This document shows, piece by piece, positions 25,201 to 53,475 of a stretch of 64,000 nt of DNA. This stretch comes from Alitta virens (lineage: Eukaryota; Annelida; Polychaeta; Phyllodocida; Nereididae): contig OW028573.1 in assembly GCA_932294295.1 (NCBI GenBank), forward strand, positions 65,139,829 to 65,203,828, in the 5' to 3' direction. Made by a program: the position numbers and the translations under genes. The notes under the pieces are model-generated. The model saw nothing but the letters and a program-made list of their open reading frames with translations. It was not told the DNA's origin and ran no database searches. Every line of letters begins with the position of its first letter. Position 1 is the first letter of the stretch.

Positions 25201-28200
25201 GTGTAATTTTCAGGAGCATCTACCAGAGAGTTCCCATTTATGGGGCGGCAGTGCAAGTGAACAGAGCTTTCTTCGAGGGATCCCATTTCATAGGGTATCG
25301 GGCGGAGGATGATGAAGGCAGCTACGACACATGTTCGTTTACTGTTACAATAAATGGTCAGTCTTCCCTTCTAACTTTCGTGAACCAGTTCTGTGTCTCT
25401 AAATCATCTCCTTACAGTTTTGGATATTCTCTTCTGGATGACGCAGTCAATTTCCCTGATGACTTGTAGTTGATCACAGGCTGCCTCCGCCATTTTGGCC
25501 ATTAAAATCAGTAATCGTCTCAGCATTGTTATACTTATCAGGCCAACATACAATATCCTACAGAGCAAAGCAACTGTTGTCCAAATGAAAGCTCTGAGCT
25601 AGCTTGGTACCGCAAGACCAATCCTAAAGTTAGTGGACCTGTACCTGGCTGTGGTCTAAACGTGGTCAGCTGCTTCTGTCCACTTCTATAGCTAATACTT
25701 GGCTTACATCTATCACCAGATAAATATAAACATTGGTAATGTAAGAAATTAATCTAATATATCATAAATATGTACTTTTAGGTCCGGTTTTGAGTAGCCA
25801 GCTATGACAGCTTTGTCTACATGGCCAAATGTGCCATGTGCATTTTCCATGCATTTGGATAAACGCATGGAAAACACATTCTAATTAGCTAAACACCATA
25901 CGTTTTCCGTGCATTTATCCTTTTCATGGAAAACGCACGTGGCACATTTGACCATGTAGTTTCAATTAGACAGGCCGTTTTTAATGAAACTAACTGTATA
26001 TGACTCGTGCTAATCATCGATACATCTCCCAGGGTTGCATTAAAATTGTTATGTCCATTTTTCACTGACTCCTGCAGTTATTCGCTGTCCAATGATGCAC
26101 AATCCACAATTTGGTATTATAACCTGCGATTCCGGCAACTTCTTGGGTTCAACATGTGTAATCTCGTGTCTTCCTGGATACGCTGTGGTGGGCAGCCGGA
26201 AGATGAGGTGCGGAGAGGATGGCCAGTGGTCAAATGACTATCCCTTTTGTAAAAGTAAGCAACACTACCTTATTAGTACACTTCTCTTCATATTTTTGCT
26301 TTTTACTTCTTATGCATAAAAATTCAACAGCAGCTTAAATAGTGTTGTAGTAGTTCTCTCCTTATAAGGTTAGATAAGTAACATGTACAGATGATGGTGG
26401 CCATGCAGTATGAGTAAAAATCTCAGGAACGACAGTAATTTTTGAAAAACCTAGCGTTTGAAATACATTTCGTCAATATGGAATGTATGTTAGATTACGA
26501 TGAGGTGGTGCTCACTGTGTGTCCCTTAAGCCAGTGCTTTTTAATATTTTCAATTTAATTTTACAAAATGTTTTTATTTATGCTTTTTTTTTTTCTTTAC
26601 TGTATATACTCCAATGCCACTTACATGTAGGTATGCGAATAAAATATATTGAAATATGTCTAATTGTGGTACCAACAAAGGGCTATTTTCTACCACTTGA
26701 AGCTTTTCTTTCTCTATGAATCCTTCATATGTATGTATATATTTTACATCAGCAACAACCTGCCCAGACCCCGGCACTCCTCTCCACGGCACTCGGCTAT
26801 GCACTACAGTGACCCATGCCTATGGAAGCATCTGTAGCTTCGCCTGCAACGCTGGCTACCAGCTGATTGGCCACTCTCGTCTCATCTGCAAAGTGGACGG
26901 CGAAAATACATTCTGGTCCTCTCCAACACCAATGTGCAAAGGTAAAGAAGTTAAGTAAATGTCTAGTCCACCTGGCAGGTACATTTGCCACAATCAGGCA
27001 ATGGCATAGTCATACCTTAAATCTTTATTATTATTTGATAACTGTTCTAAGATCTTAGCTGTATTGATGGTGTCAGACTCCATGAAGACTGTCCCTCATA
27101 ACAGTTAGCATCTAACTAGTCAATCTGATATAATGTGTCATGCTTTTGACCAAGAAGTAATTCAAACCAGCTATATGAGAAGTATTCTAGATATCTTCAA
27201 ACTATCTAAAGGTTAGCTACTTTACTGACAGTGTAGTCAATGGGATTTCAGTATAAAGATTTGTAAGGACATAAACCTCAAGTTTGAGTTAGTAAATAAA
27301 AAGAAGTATTAAAACTTTTTAAACTAGATGGAAACGTATTTGTCGACAGAGATCATCTCGCCGACCCTCGAGTTATGTCCATCTGATATTGAGGTGACAA
27401 CCAGCACAAAGATATTCGAGGTGGCCAAACCAAGGGTAATATTCCGTTCACTCAGTGGCAAAGAACTGCCACACTACTGCACATACTTCGGGGATCAAAA
27501 TTCCTACAACTTCACAGTGGACACCTACCATATATCCTGCAGAGCGTATGAGCCCACCTTTGGAGAAATGGCTGTGACAGAATGCAAGTTCACCATTAAG
27601 ATAAGAAGTAAGTACTCTTAGTGCTGGCGACTTTGCTTAAATTCAGTTCAGCTATGTTTAGGACTTTCAAAATGTCTAAATTTAAATTTTTTTAATAGCG
27701 TTCCCATATTTTATGGTATCACATTGTATGCTATTTGTCTGGGAAGGGAGACCATCTATCTCACAAGGCTCACCACACGTTATTGTCTTTTCTTCATTGT
27801 AGCGAATCCATGTTTAACACTTCATCGACCAAGAAATGGCTTCTTGTTGTGTTCAAGGGCCCAGGGAGGGGACACATCCATCCTGGAGACCACTTGCCGT
27901 TTATTTTGCGACAATGGATATGCCCTGCCCAGGGCTGATGGCGTCCAGAATGGTGTGTTTTATTGTGATCACACTGGATCTTGGCAGCCATCAGATCAAA
28001 TTCCTAGCTGCGTTCGTAAGTAATGGTTTTGTTGTTGTTATAATGATGCCCCTATGTCAAGTGCAATGTTGCATTACTATATTGTACTTACATGCGCACA
28101 ATCATTTCGAGCTGCAGATGTGCACGGTTGGACTAGCATGCTTATGATGATGACTATCCATTTCGAGTGCATGCAAATATTTGCTTTTGGTGCAAAAAAA

Positions 28201-30380
28201 ATGCTGGTTGTTGAGGTACATGCATGGTGTGTGTTGCAGAGCCAAAACGACCACAGGAGCTACAGCTACCAACAGAGATATCTTATGCTACAAATGATTG
28301 CAACAACACAGAGAACATAAATGAAGTTAGAGTGGCATTCCAGGCTGCAGCCCAAGCCACAATCCGGATGCAGCACATGTGTGCCACCAACCCTGGAGTC
28401 TGCATTGTGGAGGATGTCGTGGCCTCTTGCCGGAAACCGGAATGTTCCAGGAGGTGGCGACAGTTCGCCAGATCTATCTATCGACGCGACTACTCCCATT
28501 GGAGGCGCCGAATGGCCGATTGCATGTTTCCTGAAAATGTTAACATCCTGCCAATAAAATTTCATTTCGCTACTCGGGTGGCTGAGGATGGCGGTCGCTG
28601 GCCAGACAAGTACCACGAAGCGTCCAATCGCCTTTTCGGCATGTTTGACTATTTTGAACGCCTTGTAATTCAAGATACCTTCACAATCTCATCTCGAGTC
28701 AATGATATTGAAATACATGGAATAAAAAAAAGCTTGACCTATGCACCCATTAAGGCCATCTGTGATATTGGTCATAAGTTTAACCAAGACATTCTCTTAT
28801 GTGGTGAGCATCACTAAAGGAACACAGACTTGTCAGGAGTTATAGATGGTATTGTGGTACATAGTATAACTGGCCATTATGTATTTTTCACTACCTAATT
28901 TCATCCTGCACCCCTTGTGGAAATTCATGTAGCATCTGTAACTCCTGTCTGCTATTAAAGATTACAAAATTTTCAAAAGGTATATTTGAGTGGTTGACAA
29001 GCCCAGTAAGTGCCTGATCTTCCTTCTTTCTTTTGTTCTGGCTAACTTGCTTGTATTTACAGTTTCATGTGGACCAGGGGCCTTCTATTCTCTCGAGAAG
29101 GACAAATGCATTATTTGTCCCAGAGGAGAATATCAAAACGAAGAAGCTCAATTCCAATGCAAACGGTGTCCCAATGGCACTTACTCTCAGCACGCAGGGG
29201 CCTCAGATGTCTCCCAGTGCTTAGGTATGTGTATGACCTTGAAGGAAGAACGATACTCATCTAGTGCATCGCCTTGTGACATGCCTTCTAACAATTCCCG
29301 TCTTCGTTCCAGATATTGATGATTGTATATCCAACCCATGTTTGAATAGGGGAAGGTGTATTGATGGGCACTCATCTTACACATGTCTTTGCACATCTGG
29401 ATTTACAGGTATTTGAACTCAGGCCTACTGTGGTAGTTATAAGAGGCAAACATATACTTTGGTCACCAGAAACAATGGTACATTTTTTTCAATGATGTGT
29501 TTTTCCCCCATCAACGCAGAAGGCTACAGACATACATGAGTCATGTCATCACTTATAGTAGGTTCAAATAGTTCGACCAGGTGTATACCACGTCACGCAG
29601 GTTATACTATCTTGGACCTCTGGGGGTTTTTCTTGCATATCTCATGCTAAGGTTCTTTACTTCTATTTTTAGGTGTGCACTGTGAGATACCAATGTTCGA
29701 TTGTGCCAGACATTCCTGCCAAAACGGGGGCACGTGCATTCCCACGGGTAAGGACAGCCATGCTTGCAAGTGTGCGCCTCAGTTCACTGGTCAGTATTGC
29801 ATGTTCGCCGCAGTGGACGCTGGCTGGACACCCTGGGCCCAGTGGTCACCTTGCAGTCACTCGTGCGGTGAGGGCATCATGGAACGCCAACGATTCTGCA
29901 GTAACCCCAGCCCCGTGTTTAGTGGCAAACCCTGCAGGGGCGCTGCTACACAGATGAAGGTCTGCAACAACGACCCCTGCGCACGTGAGTACACATATTT
30001 CATTCAGAGCTGTTCTGCTGGATTCTTTTGTTGGTTGAATATGTTCAGGACCGTCGTTACTGCCACTGGTAAATCAGACAGTTCAAACTTACACAAGTCA
30101 GATGAACTTGAACTGAAGTGAGCAGAACATTCACACGCAAAACCCAAAGTAGCTGCCCGACCATATTTGTCAGTCAACCAAGAGAACAGACGAGTAACTC
30201 TCCATGTTGCCTCTGTTGCGGTTTGCTAATTATGTGACAGGGCCGTCGCTGCTGTTGAAGCAAGTTGTCTTATTTGCTCTGTCAATGTGCATTCAAAAAG
30301 AGTGTGTTAAAATACTTTTTTAGTACATTTTTATTACAGTTTCAGGCACTTCGCCCAGACGCACATGGAGAGGCATATAA
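16238..30380 (+). CDS. Secreted polydom/SVEP1-like multidomain protein (HYR, CCP, EGF, TSP1), 12 exons
   Basis: Exons 16238-16277, 24781-24904, 25214-25356, 26078-26254, 26753-26941, 27350-27607, 27803-28015, 28240-28803, 29063-29224, 29313-29408, 29673-29984 and 30340-30380 join in frame to 772 aa. Exon 1 encodes only the start of a hydrophobic leader ([14 protein letters not shown]), and a stop precedes its ATG in frame. Domain order: HYR (about 17-102), CCP/sushi (105-160), CCP (165-223), HYR-like (226-310), CCP (315-381), an unnamed Cys-containing region (383-569), ephrin-receptor-like Cys repeat (571-623), Ca-binding-type EGF (from DIDDC, about 625), a second EGF, TSP1 (about 697-757), and a short basic tail. 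The order HYR-CCP-unknown-ephrin-like-EGF recalls SVEP1, but the vWA and pentraxin parts are absent. Nearly all introns are phase 1. It is likely extracellular and adhesive; its function is not shown by sequence. Confidence 0.87.
18626..18985 (+). mobile_element. TIR MITE family R1, copy B
   Basis: Starts CAGTTAGTTTCATAAATTATG after a TA and runs to the degraded right end near TTAAAATGAAACTTGC. It shares with copy A the blocks GGTGCTGCATG, CCATTTAGTGG and GTAGCATCATATAGCAGAAG in the same order. Non-coding. Confidence 0.75.
20030..20332 (-). mobile_element. tRNA-derived SINE
   Basis: Read on the minus strand, the head (20332 to about 20241) has a Pol III A box in GTGGCCTAATGGTTAAGG (20306-20323) and a B box GGTTCAATCCCCGG (20251-20264) at tRNA-like spacing. 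No acceptor stem pairs, so it is not a working tRNA. A shared body follows down to about 20030. Related pieces lie at about 18990-19065, 22613-22775 and 55838-56010. Confidence 0.75.
20862..20935 (-). mobile_element. Second tRNA-derived SINE head
   Basis: On the minus strand GTGGCCCAGGGGATAAGG (20904-20921) resembles a tRNA A box, and TGGGTTCAATC (20868-20878) a B box, at tRNA-like spacing. The flanks do not form an acceptor stem. The body differs from the SINE at 20030, so it may be another family. Confidence 0.55.
21536..21918 (-). mobile_element. TIR MITE family R1, copy C (inverted)
   Basis: Same family as the copy at 11918 but in reverse orientation: it begins TGTTAGTTTCATTAAAAAC and ends TTTTATGAAACTGACTG followed by TA. 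Internal blocks appear as reverse complements in reverse order. Confidence 0.75.
22613..22775 (-). mobile_element. Decayed SINE copy
   Basis: A diverged relative of the SINE at 20030-20332 in the same orientation. Shared words include AGTCGACAC, GAACTC and ACCTTCAGCAGAG. Its A and B boxes are mutated. Confidence 0.5.
22781..23414 (+). mobile_element. TIR MITE family R1, copy D, with nested insertion
   Basis: Begins CAGTTAGCTTCTTAC after TA and ends TTTTTAATGGAACTAACTG. It is longer than its relatives because a palindromic MITE (22886-23036) and about 130 bases of further unrelated sequence interrupt it. The R1 left part stops at CACCTAC and resumes near CTCGGTAAATG at about 23157. Confidence 0.72.
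22886..23036. mobile_element. Palindromic MITE, copy 2 (nested in R1)
   Basis: A near-palindrome from CATGGTCAAATGTGC to GGCACATTTGGCCTAG with TA on both sides, inserted in an R1 element after CACCTAC. It contains the same internal inverted words (TTTTCCATG, CATGGAAAAC, AAAACCATGCG) as the other copies. Confidence 0.8.
24334..24367. repeat. (TGTC)n microsatellite
   Basis: Eight or so tetranucleotide units with one TGTA interruption, near the end of the polydom-like gene's first intron. Confidence 0.85.
25053..25108. repeat. Inverted repeat (hairpin) in intron 2
   Basis: ATGTGAATCCATGGGCT and the opposing AGCCTTGGATTCACAT are nearly perfect complements separated by about a dozen bases. The extended arms include GATGTC / GATATC. 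It lies in the intron that splits the first HYR domain. Confidence 0.6.
25627..25996 (+). mobile_element. TIR MITE family R1, copy E, with nested insertion
   Basis: Begins AAGTTAGTGGACC after TA and ends TTTTTAATGAAACTAACTGT. Part of the interior is deleted relative to copy A, and a palindromic MITE (25820-25956) is inserted inside the GCTTTGTCTA/GTTTCAATTAGAC block. Confidence 0.75.
25820..25956. mobile_element. Palindromic MITE, copy 3 (nested in R1)
   Basis: Runs from CATGGCCAAATGTGCC to GGCACATTTGACCATG. The other R1 copies show the uninterrupted site GTCTAGGTTTAATT; here GTCTA stands left of the element and TAGTTTCAATT right of it, so the target was TA and was duplicated. Confidence 0.82.
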
Positions 30381-31314
30381 TGAACCGGTTTTAATCTCTT
30401 CCAGTAGAAGTGAAAACCATTAAGGTAAGTAATTATTTACTTTACTACACTACCTTCCAGTAATATAAGACCTACCTTAACCACAGTAAATATACTTTTG
30501 GAAGGTGGGTTACATCTCAAACAATCTAACGTCAATCCATCGTTGTAATGTTTAAATACTATTCAATGATGTTAAGAAAGATTTCCACAAGGATATTTCC
30601 GTGTTTCAAGGATCTATTTCGGGCCAAAGTACCCAATTCTAACAATACACAACCTAATGCGTGCTACATGTAACTGGGTCAGTTTGCCAGAAAAACTTTC
30701 AACAGCCAAGTGAAAACTGATATTTTCAGATTATTCGGAATCAGCTTTAGATATCTATGTAACCTGATAACCTAGGAAAGCTACAAGTAGAGCGAGGCAT
30801 CAGAGATTTCTAGGTGACCAACTGACATAATATTTGCTGATACAACCCAAGGCATTGTCATGATAAGAAGGTCCCAGTGGTTTCAAATTAGGTTTAAGAA
30901 CCTGCATGCGATTTATTAGTAGCTCAATAATCAGTATTAACTGTCACTAGTGTCTTAAAAGTATATGTATACTTGAAAACAATTGTTTTGAATCTTTTAA
31001 CGTAAATTGTTTGTTTATTTTAATACATGTAGAAATACGAGGAATGCCTTTATTGTTGTATATAAATGTTATTATATTATATTATATTATATAACTATGT
31101 GTTACATGTTCAATCTACTGCTTAACTATGGATACAATTGTAGAGGAGATAGCCAGTTGTTTGTTGAGACGATTTTCAATATTTACAAGCTATTTACTAC
31201 ATTTTATCGAGTATTTTTATTGGCTTAATAGCCTATGACGCTTTATATCCTTGTTTGTACCTTTGTACCTCTAGAATGTCAATATAGTGCCAACCACAAA
31301 AACTGACTTGTCTC
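30381..31314. other. Convergent intergenic region / 3' UTRs
   Basis: AT-rich sequence between the polydom-like stop and the DPYD poly(A) signal. A short (ATTAT)n run lies at about 31072-31092. No canonical AATAAA on the + strand could be assigned to the polydom-like gene, so its 3' end is unknown. Confidence 0.5.
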
Positions 31315-31320
31315 TTTATT
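31315..31320 (-). terminator. Poly(A) signal of DPYD
   Basis: TTTATT on the + strand, that is AATAAA on the coding strand, 173 bases after the DPYD stop codon. Confidence 0.65.
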
Positions 31321-31492
31321 GGTAGAATCATTTCTATGTAGCAGTATTTTTTCACAAAGAGAAATCTCCAAAATATATGAAAGAAGATGCATTTGCTTAA
31401 CTAAAGAGTGCACAATGTAACATGAGAAATATCCACACTTGTGCTTTAATGACACAATGGTCAAGGTACATCTTCAACTACATTTCACATCT

Positions 31493-49262
<17,770 letters not shown>

Positions 49263-50086
49263 CTTAAATGTCTCCAACCTCCTCTAAAGTGTTCTGTGAC
49301 TACAGCAACTAGTTTCAGATGATGTCCAGGGAGCTAGAGATGGCGAGATGATCCAAACAACTCATTCACTAGGCCACTGTGACACTGTTCTTACAATACT
49401 TTCATTATCACAATGCCCGTAATCCCATGTGCAGTAAAGTACTTTGGCCAAGGTCGCCAAAAATACACGAATCAGATATCACTTACAACTTGTATCCTGG
49501 GGTCAACATCGTTTTGGAAATTATATAGGTCAAAATCAGGCCTAAACAGTGTACTTTGGCACCAGACAACGCATTTTTACCCACTGCCTTTTTTATTCCG
49601 ATATTTATTTTTTATTTCGTCCTAAATTATCTTGAAAGTGTCAAAAACACTTGACAGATTTATCAATAGCAGTTCGATTTTTGTGACATGTCAACAGTTT
49701 GTGGACTTCCATGGTGCAACTGCCGTGAGTGACGGAAAATATTACTTAAATGTTTTACTGCAAGGCACTGCATTTAAGGATAAGACTTCCTGCTAGTAGC
49801 CTGAATTTCCATGGCTCCAAACGTGTGTGTAATCTAAAAACCAGGTCTATGTTATGCTTAGGCCCAAAGACAAGACTGTTACGTGGTGGAGTTCCATGAA
49901 TATGTCTCAGTTAGGCCTATAACGGTGCATATGCAAAATGGACCATATGGTTCCGTATACAAGGTTGTTATTAGTTGTTAATAACTCCAGGCGAACCGGA
50001 AGCTTCCATCCCGGGATTGCCTGTGGCCAGCCCAGCCTTGAGCCAACTGTCCTGAGTCAACCCTCCGGATCACTAACCATCTTTAA

Positions 50087-50202
50087 CATGGCCAAATGTG
50101 CCACGTGCGTTTTCCATGAGAAGGATAAACGCATGGAAAACGCATGGTTTTTAGCTAATTATAATGAGGCAAAAACCATGCGTTTTAGCACAATTGGCTA
50201 TG
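50087..50202. mobile_element. Palindromic MITE, copy 4
   Basis: Starts CATGGCCAAATGTGCCACG like the other copies. Its right arm is shortened: after CCATGCGTTTT it jumps to AGCACAATTGGCTATG, followed by TA. About 116 bp. Confidence 0.78.
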
Positions 50203-52082
50203 TACAACACTGATATTACTCATCAGTTGACGGTGCTAATTTGTCAGGATAGGCCTATTCACAAATATTTAAAGGATTGAGTCTTTGAAATTAAGTTCCA
50301 AACATCACTTTCAAACATAATTTATTCCACTTTGAAAATGTTCTGGTTAACATTGTGGGATGGACTTAACCCTTGCCTTCTGTAGAATCACGACGTTTTC
50401 TCTGTTCACAAGTGTCAAAAATAGGAACTACTAAACTGTGCATAATAATAAACATGACTGACAGATGAGCATGAACACGTAGCAATTTGAGCACTTCAAA
50501 ATCATTTACCACAGAGCCATTTTTTTCTACATAAACATTACAGTTTCATGGCATTTGCAAATATGATGTCTTTCATTTTATTCAATAAAACCAACCTTCA
50601 AGACAATAAATAACAATACAAAGTCGAATTCAAAACATGAGTCAAGCAAATGATACTTTAAACAAAAAACCAAATACGTGACGATCATAATTGCCAGTGT
50701 TTAGAACAGCCTCAGTGCATTACATAATTTCACATGACAGTTTCAAAACAATACCAAAGCCAATATTACGTACATGTCTAACCTCAAATGGAAACTGTGT
50801 CAGGATAAACATGAAACTGAGCAAAAAATACCCTGAAATTTCATTCATTTACAAGTGTAACTGTTGGGAAATGTGAGCGCGTATCTACAAGCATGGCCAG
50901 TTTGACTGGGCCAATAACGAGTTCCACCAATGACCTGTGTTACATACATAATATCACATCATATGACCTGTCAATCCCACAATATTCATATAGTCACCTC
51001 TACTTTACAGTCAACCGAGCAACTAGAATTCTGTCTGCAATTTCTGCAAAGTACTTCATTTATTTACAAGGCCTTTAGGAATGCAGATTCTCATTCCAAT
51101 ACCTAAGCACAAAATTAATTATTATTCCACAATAAACAATCAGAATTTATAAATAACACATCGCTAAAGTGGCGCCTTAAAAATCCAGGATAGAAGATCT
51201 ATATAGTTTCTATTAAAAACTATTTGTTAAGGTTGAGGGGGTTTGAAAAAATGGGACAGGGGCACACACAATTCTCACTCAAACACCCTGTTTGTGTAAC
51301 CCACTTTGTTGCAATGGTCCAAAACATGATTCTGGGAAAACGAAACAATTTTGGTAGAAATTTGAGTCGGCTTAGAAAATCATTTTCATCAAAAGAGTGG
51401 GCTTCTTACAGTAACCAACAATTAGAGAGGAAAGAACTTGACTGCTGGGTCAGGAATAACACTACAAATCCCAAAAAAATAATCCCAAATGAATTCTTTG
51501 TCCCATCTTTTCAGGTTATTCACACACAGCAAACAGCTTTAAGGACTGGCCTTTTTCTACTGATGAAACTTAACAATAAGACAGGATTTCTAGAAGTATA
51601 ACTGTGCCTTTCTAAGAAATAATACACAATTGCATTGTCAACTGCTTAGTTGTGAATTGTGTTTATTTTCACCGGGCTGTCAACTACGTTGCAGATAGTT
51701 AAGGCCAAACAAACACAATTTCACATGGACTGTCCACTTGGACTGACCTTCAACAAGGACTTTTAAATCGACGTAAAAGGGACTGGGGTGCGCCATCTTG
51801 AAATGAAATTTTCCGTGTTCAATGTAAGGCACTTGAGGGCTTTTTGCAATCTGAAAAATCGACGTAATCTCAACTATAATCAAGAATCTAAGATGGCGCC
51901 AATGCACAAACAATGACAACAAAGGTGTTCATCACAAAGGATTACAGATTAATAATTTACAAATCTCCCAAGAAATCGAGTTAGTTATTTAGTTAATAGG
52001 TCTAGAATATCGTGACTGCTAAGCTTTTCCACTATTTAAGTTCGCAAAATATTAAGTTGTTTTGGGAAAACACCTAATCAAA

Positions 52083-52341
52083 TAGAGTGGAACCATACAT
52101 TCAAGATCACCTTTGAGATGAAATAAAGTGATTTAATGTCGAGGTGTCTTACATCGACAAACTACTTCTTTATGTATTGGAATCAGTTTTAGGCCTCACA
52201 AAAGTCATTTTCATTAAGAGGGGGACTTTGTTATAATTTGTATCTCTTTATCTCAATCTTATTTTGGAATACACTAAAAATGGTCATAACATGAGGTGAT
52301 CTTAATATTGAGTGATCTTGATAGTGAGGCTCCACTGTATT
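52083..52341. mobile_element. Possible pogo/Tigger-like non-coding element
   Basis: The right end reads GATAGTGAGGCTCCACTGTA. Its complement, TACAGTGGAGCCTCACTATC, resembles the ends of pogo/Tigger-type elements. The left side has the weak counterpart GAGTGGAACC with CAAGATCACC. A related end, TACAGTAGAGCCTCACTATT, occurs at about 54115. The left boundary is uncertain. Confidence 0.4.
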
Positions 52342-53273
52342 GTGCCATGGATGACTAAAAACTAGAAACTTTACATCTCTGGCTATTTTTACTCGCATCA
52401 CCAAATTGTTATTGAAATTTATTATCAAAATCACAAACTGGTCAATTAAGGCGCCACTTGTCTGTTGCATTTTTTTTCTTTCAAATACACTACGGATTTT
52501 CATCTGCAAAAATCAATGCAACTGTCCATAAATGATGATTATTGCAATTTATGAGTGTTCAAAAATGAAATTAAACTTCTATTAAACTACACCTCACTGG
52601 GTTTGACATTATGCTTAAAAAATATTGAAGCACTTGGATAACATCTGACAGCCATTAATTGTATTCAATTTACAAATTTATTTACAAGAAACGCTCAGAT
52701 GTAACTATGTCCACTACCCAACTGACTCTACAGATTCACAGCTACAATGTTGCAACATCTGGGCACATCAACAATCTAACCAAGATCTCTTTATGAAGTT
52801 TCCACAAGTATATGACACTGTAAAAATTCTGTACAATTATTCCAACTTCAGCGACAAAATCTGAGGTGTCTGAATTTTATTCACGGTTCAAAATAAAGCA
52901 GTTTGATAAAGCCCACTAAATTCAAATACATTTTGCAGTCTCTGAGGAGTCAAACTTGATTCTTTTTATCAAACTGACTCCGCTCCATTGCAGTATGAAA
53001 ACACAAATCTTTGAGGCTCACGGAATGTCACATACAAAGGTTGGCTTGGCCATCTAAGGGCCGGGCCCTTGTCATTTTTTTGCAGATAAAAAATTGAAAT
53101 GAAACAACAGCAGAAAAGCACAAAGCCTTTCATGAAAATATAAAGTAAAGGCCTATGTGTTTTAGTATTACAATCACCCTGTACCATTTTGGGCCTGGGG
53201 CCTGCACTGCCAGGTGCATCAGTCTCCAAGGCAAGTGCTTTTCATTTCACTTTGAAAGTCTTCACAGATTCGG

Positions 53274-53475
53274 TCATTTGACAAAGAATACTTCTTGCAA
53301 AACTCTGCTTTCCTCATCATAGTCACTCAGTTCCTTCTCAGAGTAGCCACTGCTGTAAGCGGCCGCCATGTTGTTGCTATGGACGCTGCCTGGCGACTGT
53401 GGCGACCCCATGTAGTCGTGGTTTCCGTTGTGGATGCTTTCAACTTCCTCTACCAGGTCCAGCAGGTAGTGCTCG
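53274..53475 (-). CDS. Last coding exon of an unrecognised gene
   Basis: On the minus strand a GTGTTTCAG acceptor is followed by an exon starting at 53475 (third codon position, so the previous exon ends in phase 2), open to TGA at 53274-53276. It encodes about 66 residues: an acidic amphipathic start (EHYLLDLVEEVES), a Ser/Asn/Gly-rich middle (GSPQSPGSVHSNN), then an acidic stretch (EKELSDYDEES) and the C-terminus QEVFFVK. Local GC content and codon use are clearly higher than in the flanks, which supports real coding. I do not recognise the protein. No preceding exon was found up to 64000, so the intron is at least 10.5 kb or the rest lies outside. Confidence 0.65.

Larger units (their letters stand above)
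49263..53273. other. Region upstream of DPYD and 3' of the next gene
   Basis: The DPYD promoter should lie just right of 49262; no core motif was assignable. One palindromic MITE sits at 50087-50202 and a possible pogo-like element at 52083-52341. Part of 51-53 kb may be the 3' UTR of the gene ending at 53274. On its strand an AATAAA-equivalent (TTTATT at about 52876) is a candidate poly(A) signal. Confidence 0.5.

Noticed and set aside
28990..29319. Open frame that looks like a signal peptide fused to the ephrin-receptor-like repeat
   Set aside because: It starts with GTG, and the hydrophobic stretch is the pyrimidine-rich end of an intron read through to the exon beginning at 29063, whose acceptor and phase fit the polydom-like gene.
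51224..51601. 125-codon + strand frame
   Set aside because: There is no domain, no base-composition change against the flanks and no splice context; it may be antisense to a 3' UTR.
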